Below, one piece after another: positions 1-8,207 of a stretch of 64,000 nucleotides of DNA. Source of the stretch: Pseudomonas japonica (lineage in GTDB: Bacteria > Pseudomonadota > Gammaproteobacteria > Pseudomonadales > Pseudomonadaceae); the NCBI RefSeq assembly GCF_900188455.1, contig NZ_FZOL01000024.1, forward strand, positions 1-64,000, in the 5' to 3' direction. The first letter of the stretch is position 1; each line of letters opens with the position of its first letter. The notes under the pieces were generated by a model that was not told the DNA's origin, ran no database searches, and saw only the letters and a list, made by a program, of their open reading frames with translations. The translations under genes and the position numbers were made by a program.

Positions 1-90
1 GCATTCGACCCTGGGCTATCTACCGCCCAACCGGTATGAGCGGCAGATAGCCTGAGCTCCCACATTGCGGTGTCCGGAAAAAGTTGACCA
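1..90 (+). mobile_element. 3' end of an IS3-family insertion sequence
   Basis: The window opens inside an insertion sequence. Reading frame 2 gives a typical IS3 OrfB tail (HSTLGYLPPNRYERQIA, stop at 53-55). At 71-90 lies TGTCCGGAAAAAGTTGACCA, which has the look of an IS3-family right terminal inverted repeat ending in CA. The element therefore appears to end at 90, directly before the first REP-pair unit. A stem-loop at 16-50 (CTATCTACCGC paired with GCGGCAGATAG, one mismatch) overlaps the transposase stop. The left end and target duplication lie outside the window, so the exact family member cannot be named. Confidence 0.75.
2..55 (+). CDS. IS3-family transposase OrfB, C-terminal fragment
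   Basis: Partial gene entering from the left edge; only the last 17 codons and the stop are visible. The HSTLGYLPPNRYE signature matches the conserved C-terminus of IS3-family DDE transposases, where the usual form is HSxLGYxSPxxYE. It is followed 15 bases later by the terminal inverted repeat, as expected for OrfB. Whether the complete gene is intact cannot be judged. Confidence 0.72.
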   Translation, partial: HSTLGYLPPNRYERQIA

Positions 91-97
91 GCTCAGC

Positions 98-990
98 AAA
101 ACATGACAACCCGATCCGGGACTGCTGCGCAGTCCTTCGCGAGCAAGCTCGCTCCCACAGAGGTGTCGTTGCCAGACTGAGCCCGGTTGCCTGGCACCGT
201 TTCAGCTCATCCGCGATGCCACACCCGACAAGCCCACCAACCCGTGGGAGCGAGCTTGCTCGCGAACGGGCGCGCAGCGGCCGCAAAACATGACAACCCG
301 ATCCGGGACTGCTGCGCAGTCCTTCGCGAGCAAGCTCGCTCCCACAGAGGTGTCGTTGCCAGGCTGAGCCCGGTTGCCTGGCACCGTTTCAGCTCATCCG
401 CGATGCCACACCCGACAAGCCCACCTGTCCTGTGGGAGCGAGCTTGCTCGCGAACGGGCGCGCAGCGGCCGCAAAACATGACAACCCGGATCCGGGTCTG
501 CTGCGCAGTCCTTCGCGAGCAAGCTCGCTCCCACAGAGGTGTCGTTGCCAGGTTGAGCCCAGTTGCCTGGTACCGTTTCAGCTCATCCGCGATGCCACAC
601 CCGACAAGCCCACCAACCCGTGGGAGCGAGCTTGCTCGCGAACGGGCGCGCAGCGGCCGCAAAACATGACAACCCGATCTGGGACTGCTGCGCAGTCCTT
701 CGCGAGCAAGCTCGCTCCCACAGAGGTGTCGTTGCCAGGCTGAGCCCGGTCGCCCTGGTACTGTTTCAGCTCATCTGCGATACCACACCCGACAAGCCCA
801 CCAACCCGTGGGAGCGAGCTTGCTCGCGAACGGACGCGCAGCGGCCGCAAAACATAACAACCCGATCTGGGACTGCTGCGCAGTCCTTCGAGAGCAAGCT
901 CGCTCCCACAGAGGTGTCGTTGCCAGACTGAGCCCGGTCACCCTGGCACTGTTTCAGCTCATCCGCGATGCCACACCCGACAAGCCAGAG
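98..990. repeat. Tandem array of five 187-188 bp REP-pair (BIME) units
   Basis: The marker AAAACATGACAACCCG recurs with its ATG at 103, 290, 478 and 666; the fifth copy has ATA at 854. Spacing is 187, 188, 188 and 188 bases. Each unit carries one REP palindrome (GCGAGCAAGCTCGCTCCCAC) and, about 110 bases later, its inverted partner (GTGGGAGCGAGCTTGCTCGCG), joined by a unique linker. Copies differ by a few substitutions; the second has CCTGTCCTGTG where others have CCAACCCGTG. The array ends near 990, just before the transposase gene. Short open frames here are repeat artefacts, and I see no gene. Confidence 0.93.
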
Positions 991-1002
991 GCGGCACCAG
1001 GG

Positions 1003-1458
1003 CTAGAGCCAGACAGCATCCCAATGTGAATAATCCTGAACCCGTTCAACCAGCCCCGCGCGTAACGGGTTGGCGATGATGTAACGCGCCACCGCCTTCA
1101 CATCCTCCTCCCGCCGTAACGCACGGTCATGAAAGCCCGGCTGCCACAAACGCCCCGAACCCTGCCTGACCTGATTGACGGCCCGGGCACTACGGGACTT
1201 GAAACGCTGCATCAAACACGCCAGCGATCCCCGCTGCAAATCGACCAGCCAGTGAATGTGATCGGGCATCACCACCCAGGCCAATGAATGGATGCCCCCT
1301 TCATCCTGCGCCTGACGGAACTGCCGGATCACCATCCGGGCCGGCTGCAGTTCCTGAAAGACCGGCAAACGTCCTTCCACCTGACAGGTCAACAGATACA
1401 ACCGCCCACGCTCGGAATACCGTCCAAGACGCAGGCGTCCAGAGGCTGCATAAGACAT
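1003..1458 (-). CDS. REP-associated tyrosine transposase (RAYT)
   Basis: A 151-residue protein of the Y1/IS200-like HUH family domesticated for REP mobilisation. The metal-binding HUH pair is His67-Ile-His69 in MPDHIHWLV. The likely catalytic tyrosine is Tyr126 in ARYIIANPLRAGLV, the signature of RAYTs. The length is normal for the family. RAYTs typically sit alone, flanked by REPs of the kind they recognise; here the tandem array lies directly downstream and a REP palindrome at 1554-1583 lies upstream. It is likely chromosomal rather than an autonomous mobile element. The reading frame is intact, so it may be active. Confidence 0.92.
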   Translation of the reverse strand: MSYAASGRLRLGRYSERGRLYLLTCQVEGRLPVFQELQPARMVIRQFRQAQDEGGIHSLAWVVMPDHIHWLVDLQRGSLACLMQRFKSRSARAVNQVRQGSGRLWQPGFHDRALRREEDVKAVARYIIANPLRAGLVERVQDYSHWDAVWL

Positions 1459-1553
1459 GACCGACTTCCTTGAGCAAAACCTCCAAGGTAGTCAGTCCAC
1501 ATGAGAGCAGTCGCGATGAAGTCGTTCGAGATGTATCCCTGGAATACAGACCA

Positions 1554-1583
1554 TTGTGGGAGCGAGCAAGCTCGCTCCCACAA
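1554..1583. repeat. REP palindrome between the RAYT gene and qhpB
   Basis: Perfect 14-base arms, TTGTGGGAGCGAGC and GCTCGCTCCCACAA, are separated by two bases. It has the same core as the array at 98-990. It lies just after the stop of qhpB and may add transcript stability or termination there. Confidence 0.9.
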
Positions 1584-1609
1584 CTACAACAAGAACACGT
1601 CAGGTCGGA

Positions 1610-2731
1610 CTACCGCACGAACACCTGCGCCGTAGTAATCGCCATATCCCCACCCGGCAAGGTGATCTTGCCCAGTGGCTTCAGGCTGTCGGCATCGAAG
1701 ATCGCCACGTCGTTGTACGTCCCCGCCAGGTACACCTTGCTCCCCGCCCGGTTCATCGAGATGCAGTAGTACGAGTGATCCAGGGTCGCGGCCTTGACCA
1801 GTTTCTTCTCCTTGATGTCGTACTTGGCCAGGCGGTTGAGCACGCCGTACACCACGTTCGGGTCCTTCGGCGAGCGCATGCCGCTGAAGTAGATCTCGGT
1901 CAGCGGACCGAAATCCACGGTCTGGGTCTTGCCGGTCTTCAGGTCGATGTTGAAGAAGCCATACAGGTTCTCTGCGGTCGCCGGGTCCTGCTTCTCGTCG
2001 GTGTATTTCGCCGTGGTGTAGAGCAGCGAGAAATCATGCCGCCAGGTCTGCTGGTTCCATACGTAGAGCACGTCCGGCGCACTGTAGTTGGGACGTTTCC
2101 AGTTGCGACTCGGCACGATGACGTCGAACTTGCCGGTCTTCACGTCGACCTTGTAGATGTCCGGCCCGGCCACGTACAACGTGCCGTCGTCGCCGCTCTG
2201 CATGATGGTCAGCTGGCGCGGCGCCGGGAAGCTGCGCAGCGGTTTGGCATTCAATCCACCATCGGTGCCGTAGACATCCAGCCGCGGCGCCTGCACTTCG
2301 TAGTGATCGCTGAACAGCTTGGTCGGGTTGGCGACGGTGTAGATTTCCTTGCCGTCATGGCTGACGGTGAAGGAGAACATCGAACGCGCCTTTTCCCCCG
2401 GCAACTGGGTGATGCTGGCGTGGAACACCTGTTTGCAACTGTCCAGTTCGACGCCATAGATATCGGCATAGTGGTTGTTGAGCACGTAGGCGATACGCCG
2501 GTCCGGCGACATCTGCACCGAGCCCGGGCCGAAGGCGTCGGGCATGGCGCAGGTCTTGTACAGCTTGTCGCTGGCAAGATCGATGACGTGCAGGTTGTTC
2601 GGGTAGTTGGTGACGGCCATGTACTCCTGGCCAGCTTTCAGCGCCTTGCCTTCGTCGGCTGCCTGGGCCAGGCCGGCGGTCGCGCCGAGCGCCACCAGGG
2701 CGGCCAGGCCGCGGGTTGCAATCTGGAGCAT
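1610..2731 (-). CDS. qhpB: Quinohemoprotein amine dehydrogenase, beta subunit
   Basis: A 373-residue periplasmic seven-bladed beta-propeller subunit (peaB in P. putida nomenclature). Together with QhpA and QhpC it forms the heterotrimer that oxidises primary amines to aldehydes. I chose the ATG at 2731 because it begins a standard Sec signal peptide (MLQIATRGLAALVALGATAGLAQA). Longer readings run upstream into the qhpC region. Propeller-like repeats follow (for example NNLHVIDLASDKLY and PDIYKVDVKTGKFDVI). It is the last gene of the minus-strand operon qhpA-D-C-B, 32 bases after qhpC. Confidence 0.93.
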   Translation of the reverse strand: MLQIATRGLAALVALGATAGLAQAADEGKALKAGQEYMAVTNYPNNLHVIDLASDKLYKTCAMPDAFGPGSVQMSPDRRIAYVLNNHYADIYGVELDSCKQVFHASITQLPGEKARSMFSFTVSHDGKEIYTVANPTKLFSDHYEVQAPRLDVYGTDGGLNAKPLRSFPAPRQLTIMQSGDDGTLYVAGPDIYKVDVKTGKFDVIVPSRNWKRPNYSAPDVLYVWNQQTWRHDFSLLYTTAKYTDEKQDPATAENLYGFFNIDLKTGKTQTVDFGPLTEIYFSGMRSPKDPNVVYGVLNRLAKYDIKEKKLVKAATLDHSYYCISMNRAGSKVYLAGTYNDVAIFDADSLKPLGKITLPGGDMAITTAQVFVR

Positions 2732-2763
2732 GCGGATATCCCTCTTCTTGTTCGCCTGGGGGC

Positions 2764-3087
2764 TCATTTGTCGTCCGGGAACACGGTCCCGAGGTTGCGC
2801 CAGCTGTCCCCGGAGGACTGCGCGTCCTTGTTCCAGTCGGGGAAGGTGCTCATCATGTCCGGCACCTGGGCCGGCCACCAGCAGGGGTCGGAGCAGCCGT
2901 AGAGGTCCGACTCCATCGGCTGGCACAGCGACGAGACACCACCGAAAGCGTCGATTTCCCAACCCGGGTCGGTGGTCGAGGCGCAACCGGCGATCGAGTT
3001 CATCGCCAGCACTTCCTCGATACGGTTTTCCTCGGCGGCCTGTTCCAGTTTCAGCGCTTTGTTGTTGATCGGTTTCAGATGCTTCAT
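2764..3087 (-). CDS. qhpC: Quinohemoprotein amine dehydrogenase, gamma subunit (CTQ-bearing)
   Basis: A 107-residue precursor that carries the catalytic cofactor cysteine tryptophylquinone. A 28-residue leader (MKHLKPINNK to EEVLA) precedes the mature chain starting MNSIAGCAS. Counting from that methionine, Cys7/Glu16, Cys27/Asp33 and Cys41/Asp49 fall exactly where the known thioether cross-links lie in the P. putida enzyme. Cys37 and Trp43 fall at the CTQ pair. The leader is not a Sec signal; in the family it is removed by QhpE. The gene starts one base after the qhpD stop, so the peptide and its modifying enzyme are tightly coupled. Confidence 0.96.
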   Translation of the reverse strand: MKHLKPINNKALKLEQAAEENRIEEVLAMNSIAGCASTTDPGWEIDAFGGVSSLCQPMESDLYGCSDPCWWPAQVPDMMSTFPDWNKDAQSSGDSWRNLGTVFPDDK

Positions 3088-3088
3088 G

Positions 3089-4519
3089 TCAGTGGACCTT
3101 GCGCGCGGTGATGTAGCGGCTGATGAAGGCCGGGTTCTCGGCCATGATCCGGCTGTAGACTTCGATGCCGAAGTCCACCCAGTCACGCATCAGTTCGCAG
3201 TAGTGGTAGGTCGGATGGGTCGGGTCGCCGTAACGGGCGTAACTCTCGTGGTAGCAGCCACCGGAACACAGGTTGCGGATGCGACAGCTGTCGCAGCCGG
3301 TGTTGGTGCGGTCCAGGCGCTGCGAGAGAAAGTCGTTGAGCTCGACCTGCTTCACCCCGCTGTGGACGTTGCCGAAGGTCGGCAGCGACGAGCCGGTGAA
3401 GCGATGGCAGAGGTTCAATTCACCCTTGTGGTCCACCGCCAGCATCTTCAGGCCCGCGCCGCAGGGCAGCGCCTTCTTGTGCCCCTCGTGGATGTCGGTG
3501 AGCAGTTGGTGCAGGTTGGAGAAACCGATATTGCGATGCTCCAGCGCCGCCTCCAGATAGCGCCGGCCGAGGGCCTTCATGTTGGCGAAGACCTCGATCA
3601 GTTCCTCGCCACTGAGGTTGTAGGCGCTGATATCACCCGAGGTCACCGGGGCGAAACCGACTTCGGCGAAGCCCATCTCGTTGAACAGGTGGTTCCAGAT
3701 GGTCTCGATATCGGTGACGCCCTTGGTCAGGGTCACCCGCGCGCCCACCGGGCGGCTGTCGTAGCGCGAGAGCAGCATGTCGGCCTTGCGCCGCACCACG
3801 TCGTAGGTGCCCTGCCCGCCCACGGTGATGCGGTTGCGGTCGTGCACGGTCTTCGGCCCGTCGATGCTCACCGACAAGCCGAAGCGGTGGGCATTGAGGT
3901 AATCGACGATCTCCTCGGTGAGCAAGGTGGCGTTGGTGGTCATGACGAACTCCACACGCTTGCCCGCCTCGGCGAAACGCCGCTCGCAGTAATCGACCAT
4001 GTACTCGATCAGCTTGCGATTGCTCAACGGCTCGCCACCGAAGAACACCACGGTGTAGACCGGCTCGTCCGGCGACTCCCTGAGCAGCATCTCCACCGAG
4101 GCCACCGCGGTCTCGACGTCCATGCGCTTGCCCGCCGAGGGCTTGTCCAGGTCTTCCTTGTAGCAGTAGGTGCAGCTCAGGTTGCAGCCGGTGTTGACGT
4201 TGAGCACCACGGTATTCAGCGCCGTGCGCTCGACCCGCTTGAGCGCCGTCTCCGGGCTCAGCGGCGAGCCGTCGCTGACCAGCTCCAGCGCGATCAGCTC
4301 GCGCAGGGTCTCGTTGATTTCCGCACCGTCGAAACGCGCCGCCAGACGCTGCACCAGGGCATCGCTGGAGCAGCTTTCACGGCGCAGTGCGTCGATGATT
4401 TCCCCGGTCAGGGCGTCGCTGGCGAACAGCGAGCTGCTGGGGATGTGGAACAGCATGCGGGCCTCGTCGACCCGCACTTCATGCAGATTGCGTTCTACCA
4501 GGTTCAGGATGGCGCCCAT
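3089..4519 (-). CDS. qhpD: Radical SAM peptide cross-linking enzyme QhpD
   Basis: A 476-residue radical SAM protein that introduces the Cys-to-Glu/Asp thioether bonds into QhpC. The SAM cluster motif is Cys112-x3-Cys116-x2-Cys119 in TGCNLSCTYCYKED. The C-terminal half has SPASM-type cysteines (CGAGLKMLAVDHKGELNLC, then CDSCRIRNLCSGGC). I prefer the ATG at 4519 over a GTG at 4522, because the GAGGAGG ribosome site then has better spacing. It sits between qhpA (46-base gap) and qhpC. Confidence 0.94.
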   Translation of the reverse strand: MGAILNLVERNLHEVRVDEARMLFHIPSSSLFASDALTGEIIDALRRESCSSDALVQRLAARFDGAEINETLRELIALELVSDGSPLSPETALKRVERTALNTVVLNVNTGCNLSCTYCYKEDLDKPSAGKRMDVETAVASVEMLLRESPDEPVYTVVFFGGEPLSNRKLIEYMVDYCERRFAEAGKRVEFVMTTNATLLTEEIVDYLNAHRFGLSVSIDGPKTVHDRNRITVGGQGTYDVVRRKADMLLSRYDSRPVGARVTLTKGVTDIETIWNHLFNEMGFAEVGFAPVTSGDISAYNLSGEELIEVFANMKALGRRYLEAALEHRNIGFSNLHQLLTDIHEGHKKALPCGAGLKMLAVDHKGELNLCHRFTGSSLPTFGNVHSGVKQVELNDFLSQRLDRTNTGCDSCRIRNLCSGGCYHESYARYGDPTHPTYHYCELMRDWVDFGIEVYSRIMAENPAFISRYITARKVH

Positions 4520-4565
4520 CACAACCTCCTCGAAAACTCGGATATGGCCAGGTCAAACCGCCGAC

Positions 4566-6143
4566 TCACGGGATGGGCGGGTTGTTCCAGCGCTGGATGG
4601 TCACGATCATCTGGCCTTCGCCGGTGCGCGCCTTGCCGGCGTCGTCCACGGCGGCGATGACCTTGAGGTTGCCGGCGTTGTTGGTGGACATCTTGCGCGC
4701 CGGGTTCGGGCCGGCATCGCCCGGGGTGAAGACCCCCGTTTCGGCCTGCATCACACCGGCGAACTTGACGTCCTCGTCCTCGCGGGCGCGCTCGTCGAAG
4801 GGCTCGACCGTCCATCTGGCCGGGAACACGCCGATGCGATAAGCCTTGCCATCGGCACCCTGGCCCCAGGCCTCGGCGTCGAAACGCCCCTGGACTTTCG
4901 GCGTGGAACCACCGTTGTCCCCCACGCGCGCCACCGAGAAGGCCGGGACCACCTTCACTTCGGCGATCTCGCGGTACAGCGCCAGTTGCTGGCCACCCAG
5001 GGCACCGACCTTGACCTCCTGCAGACCGCTGGCGGCATCGGCGGCGGCCTTGACCCGGACCTTGATCCGTTGCGGGGTGTTCTCGATCACCTGCAGCACT
5101 TCCACGCCCGCGCCGAACGACGGCGTGCCGCTGAGGCCGCTGCCGACCAGGGTCAGTTCGCTTTCGCCGCCGGCCTTCAGGTAGCCGGGCTGTACCGCCA
5201 GCAGACGGGCCTTGCCCTGCTGCGCGGCAGTGAAATCGAGGCCGCGTTCGTCGTGGGTCTTGTCGAACATGCGCCCGGTCAGCTGGCCGTTACTGGCGGC
5301 GAACACCTGACGCATGCTCACGCCATCGACCTCCACCGTGCCACGCCATTCGTAGCCGCTGTACAGCACCGCGCTGCCCTCGCCCTTGAAGGGCGAGCCG
5401 TCGGCGTACTGACCGTCGAGGCTGACCTTGAAGTGGTCGCCGTCCTCGGCGCTGACCTTCATCACCCCGTTGAGCTCGCCCTTGCCCGGCAGATGACCGC
5501 TGAAACTCCAGTCGCCGGCCAGGGTCGCGGCCTTGGGCATGGACTTGCGCCAGTCGCTCCAGGCCTGGGTATCCAGCGGATATTTCTGCGCCAGCAAGGG
5601 GACCATGTCCTTCTTCGCCAGCTCGAACCAGTCGCGGTCGCGGGACAGTGCCTGGTATTCCAGCGACGGCCACTGGCCGAGATGGAAATTCACCAGCCGC
5701 TCCCATTCCTGAGCCGGCCGCCGCTGCAGGGCAACCCGCGCCCCGGAGTGGCAGCGGGCACACATCTGCTTGGTGGGTTCCTCGATCTGCTCGACGGTGT
5801 TCAGCCGCCGTTCGAGGGCGTAGCGCACGCCGTCGGTTTCGCTGGGCGCCAGGCCCTGGGTGTCGGCGAGGTACTTGACCAGGGTGCGCCGGTCGTCGTC
5901 GCTGATCTGCAACTGGTGCATGGTCTGCATGCGGCCGATGGTCATCAGCCAGCCTTCCGGGGTCTTGCGCTGGTGGCTGATGCGGCTCAGGGCATCGTTG
6001 CCCTCGGGCAAGTGACAACCCTGACACGTCTCCATAAGGATCTGCCGGCCTTCCCGGGCCTGGCTGACCTGGGGCTGCAAAGCAAGGCTGACCGCCACTG
6101 CCAGCAGGCCACCGGCGCTGGCGAACCTGAGTGTTCTCTTCAT
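4566..6143 (-). CDS. qhpA: Quinohemoprotein amine dehydrogenase, alpha subunit (dihaem c)
   Basis: A 525-residue periplasmic subunit. A Sec signal peptide (MKRTLRFASAGGLLAVAVSLALQ, cleavage near QVSQA) is followed by two c-type haem sites, Cys40-QG-Cys43-His44 and Cys128-AR-Cys131-His132. The rest is beta-rich domains, as in the known alpha subunit. The two haems pass electrons from CTQ to an external acceptor such as a periplasmic cytochrome or azurin. The ATG at 6143 is chosen because it starts the signal peptide. First gene of the operon; a sigma-54-like element lies about 115 bases upstream. Confidence 0.95.
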   Translation of the reverse strand: MKRTLRFASAGGLLAVAVSLALQPQVSQAREGRQILMETCQGCHLPEGNDALSRISHQRKTPEGWLMTIGRMQTMHQLQISDDDRRTLVKYLADTQGLAPSETDGVRYALERRLNTVEQIEEPTKQMCARCHSGARVALQRRPAQEWERLVNFHLGQWPSLEYQALSRDRDWFELAKKDMVPLLAQKYPLDTQAWSDWRKSMPKAATLAGDWSFSGHLPGKGELNGVMKVSAEDGDHFKVSLDGQYADGSPFKGEGSAVLYSGYEWRGTVEVDGVSMRQVFAASNGQLTGRMFDKTHDERGLDFTAAQQGKARLLAVQPGYLKAGGESELTLVGSGLSGTPSFGAGVEVLQVIENTPQRIKVRVKAAADAASGLQEVKVGALGGQQLALYREIAEVKVVPAFSVARVGDNGGSTPKVQGRFDAEAWGQGADGKAYRIGVFPARWTVEPFDERAREDEDVKFAGVMQAETGVFTPGDAGPNPARKMSTNNAGNLKVIAAVDDAGKARTGEGQMIVTIQRWNNPPIP

Positions 6144-6256
6144 CGATGACTGACCTCCCACGGGGTTCTTCTTATTGTTCGTACACTTCTTATAGGTCTC
6201 TTCCGTCGGCCACATTGCGGCAGAGCGCACACCGAAGAGCCGCTTGCAGGGGTCGA

Positions 6257-6273
6257 TACATATTGCGTGCCAA
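6257..6273 (-). promoter_or_regulatory. Possible sigma-54 promoter for qhpADCB
   Basis: On the minus strand the sequence TTGGCACGCAATATGT has a perfect -24 box (TGGCACG) and GG at the right place. Its -12 dinucleotide is GT instead of the usual GC, ten bases after the GG. A start about 100 bases before the qhpA ATG would follow. The imperfect -12 box keeps confidence moderate. Confidence 0.45.
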
Positions 6274-6337
6274 ACGCTGCAGGCACCGGTTTACGCGGCT
6301 TGCGAGCCACGACAGACAAGCCTTCCGGCTCGTTTCG

Positions 6338-6422
6338 CGACATTTGAGACAGCCTGAGACAGTCCGATACAGCTGTCTCAGGCTGATGAGACAGTCTCAG
6401 CAACTGTCGCAATTTGCGACAG
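6338..6422. promoter_or_regulatory. Cluster of operator palindromes between qhpA and the aldehyde dehydrogenase
   Basis: Three palindromes share the half-site TGAGACAG or TGCGACAG. AGCCTGAGACAG (6351-6362) and CTGTCTCAGGCT (6373-6384) form a perfect 12-base inverted repeat with a 10-base spacer. TGAGACAGTCTCA lies at 6387-6399. CTGTCGCAATTTGCGACAG lies at 6404-6422. A further TCGCGACATTTGAGACAG runs just before them. The block lies roughly 80-150 bases from both flanking sigma-54-type promoters, the usual distance for enhancer sites. The likely ligand is the sigma-54 activator encoded at 12279-14180. Confidence 0.7.
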
Positions 6423-6497
6423 GCGGCGGACCACCCACAGCGTGCGGCCCCACGGCGCGGCCTTGGATTCATCGGGCCCGCGCCGGTATTGGCGACC

Positions 6498-6514
6498 TTG
6501 GCACAGCGGTTGCC
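6498..6514 (+). promoter_or_regulatory. Sigma-54 promoter of the aldehyde dehydrogenase gene
   Basis: TTGGCACAGCGGTTGCC has GG (6500-6501) and GC (6512-6513) separated by exactly ten bases and matches TGGCAC-N5-TTGC closely. It ends 40 bases before the ATG at 6554. An activator of the right class is encoded in the same cluster. Confidence 0.78.
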
Positions 6515-6553
6515 ATGTCCTGGCATTCACTCACAAGAAAAAAGAGGTCTGCC

Positions 6554-8047
6554 ATGTCCACCACCGCCCCCCTGCATCCGGCCGTCGAGGCCTTCATCCG
6601 GCGCGCGCCGACCATGTTGATCGGCGCCGACTGGGTCGAGGCCAGCGATGGCGAGCGCCTGACCCTGCGCAATCCGGCCACGGGCGAGGCACTGTGCCAG
6701 GTGCCGGCGGCGACACCGGCCGACGTGGCACGAGCGGTGGGTGCCGCGCGCCAGGCCTTCGATGATTCGGCATGGAGCCGTGCCCGCCCGCGCGAGCGGC
6801 AGAACCTGCTGCTGCGCCTGGCCGACCTGATGGAGCGCGATGCCGAGATCCTGGCCCAGCTGGAATGCCTGAACAACGGCAAGAGCGCGGTCGTGGCGCG
6901 GGTGATGGACGTGCAACTGTCCATCGACTTCCTGCGCTACATGGCCGGCTGGGCGACCAAGATCGAAGGCCATACCGTCGATGTATCGCTGCCACTGATG
7001 CCCGACGACCAGTTCCATGGTTTCATCCGCCGCGAAGCGGTGGGTGTGGTCGGCGCCATCGTCGCCTGGAACTTCCCGTTGCTGCTGGCCTGCTGGAAGC
7101 TCGGCCCGGCCCTGGCGACCGGTTGCAGCGTGGTCCTCAAGCCCGCCGACGAAACCCCGCTGAGCGCCTTGAAACTGGCCGAACTGGTGCTTGAGGCCGG
7201 CTACCCGAGCGGCGTGCTCAGCGTGGTCACCGGCGTCGGCGCGGTCGCCGGCGATGCCCTGACCCGCGACCCGCGCGTCGACAAGCTGACCTTCACCGGC
7301 TCCACCGCCGTCGGCCAGCAAATCGGTCGGGTGGCCATGGACAACATGACCCGGGTCACCCTGGAACTGGGCGGCAAGTCGCCGACCATCGTCATGGCCG
7401 ACGCCGACCTCGCCACCGCCGCCGCGGGCGCGGCACAGGCGATCTTCTTCAACCAGGGCCAGGTGTGCTGCGCCGGCTCGCGCCTGTACGTGCACCGCAA
7501 GCACTTCGACAACGTGGTCGCGGACATCGCCGGGATCGCCAACGCCATGAAGCTGGGCAACGGCCTCGACCCGAGCGTGCAGATGGGCCCGCTGATCTCC
7601 GCGCGCCAGCAGAAACGTGTGTTCGACTACATCGAGCAGGGCCGCGGCAGCGGCGCCACCATTGCCTGCGGCGGCGAGCAGTTCGGCCCGGGCTACTTCG
7701 TCAAGCCGACGGTGATCGTCGACGTCGACCAGAAGCACCCGCTGGTGCAGGAAGAGATCTTCGGTCCGGTACTGGTGGCCATCCCCTTCGATGACGAAGC
7801 CGAAGCGCTGCGCCTGGCCAACGACAGCCCGTACGGGCTGGGGGCGAGCATCTGGTCGAACAACCTGGGCGCGGTCCACCGCATGATCCCGCGCATCAAG
7901 TCGGGCTCGGTCTGGGTCAACTGCCACAGCGCACTGGACCCGGCACTGCCGTTCGGCGGCTACAAGATGTCCGGCGTCGGTCGCGAGATGGGTGCGGCGG
8001 CGATCGAGCACTACACCGAGTTGAAGTCGGTGTTGATCAAGCTTTGA
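6554..8047 (+). CDS. Phenylacetaldehyde-type aldehyde dehydrogenase
   Basis: A 497-residue NAD(P)-dependent aldehyde dehydrogenase, normal family length. The Rossmann fold region has FTGSTAVGQQIG; the general base is Glu271 in LELGGKSP; the nucleophile is Cys305 or Cys306 in NQGQVCCAGSR. It resembles FeaB/PadA and the PeaE protein of the P. putida 2-phenylethylamine pathway. It would oxidise the aldehyde made by the amine dehydrogenase to the acid. It is divergent from qhpA and has its own sigma-54 promoter. The precise substrate is inferred from context, not proven. The ATG at 6554 is well placed; a longer in-frame reading would cross the promoter. Confidence 0.9.
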   Translation: MSTTAPLHPAVEAFIRRAPTMLIGADWVEASDGERLTLRNPATGEALCQVPAATPADVARAVGAARQAFDDSAWSRARPRERQNLLLRLADLMERDAEILAQLECLNNGKSAVVARVMDVQLSIDFLRYMAGWATKIEGHTVDVSLPLMPDDQFHGFIRREAVGVVGAIVAWNFPLLLACWKLGPALATGCSVVLKPADETPLSALKLAELVLEAGYPSGVLSVVTGVGAVAGDALTRDPRVDKLTFTGSTAVGQQIGRVAMDNMTRVTLELGGKSPTIVMADADLATAAAGAAQAIFFNQGQVCCAGSRLYVHRKHFDNVVADIAGIANAMKLGNGLDPSVQMGPLISARQQKRVFDYIEQGRGSGATIACGGEQFGPGYFVKPTVIVDVDQKHPLVQEEIFGPVLVAIPFDDEAEALRLANDSPYGLGASIWSNNLGAVHRMIPRIKSGSVWVNCHSALDPALPFGGYKMSGVGREMGAAAIEHYTELKSVLIKL

Positions 8048-8050
8048 AGA

Positions 8051-8094
8051 ATTCAGGTGCCAGATGCTCAGGGCTGATCGGGGCTGATCATCAC
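8051..8094. repeat. Stray copy of a piece of qhpG
   Basis: The 44 bases after the aldehyde dehydrogenase stop nearly repeat 8731-8775 inside qhpG, both starting ATTCAGGTGCCAGATG and sharing GGCTGATCGGGGCTGATCA. They differ by a few substitutions and a one-base indel. The same orientation suggests a duplicated remnant left by a rearrangement. It has no coding role here. Confidence 0.8.
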
Positions 8095-8207
8095 GAAACG
8101 GGGGTCTGGTGCCTGATCCACACTGTAGATAGCGCGACATGGGCCCTGTGGGCATGGGTATCTACGTATTTTTGAAGCACATGTCTTGAGACTTGTAGCG
8201 CCCTTCA

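Noticed and set aside
98..990. CRISPR-like array of direct repeats
   Set aside because: The period is 187-188 bases with almost no variable spacer; each unit contains facing REP palindromes. There are no cas genes nearby.
1556..2902. Long plus-strand open frame opposite qhpB
   Set aside because: It is the antisense shadow of a GC-rich gene. The minus-strand protein has a signal peptide and clear propeller repeats.
2764..3186. 140-residue version of qhpC
   Set aside because: The extra part overlaps the qhpD C-terminus; the ATG at 3087 gives the 28-residue leader and the cross-link positions expected for QhpC.
3089..4522. GTG at 4522 as the qhpD start
   Set aside because: The ribosome site GAGGAGG would be only two bases away; the next codon, ATG at 4519, has better spacing.
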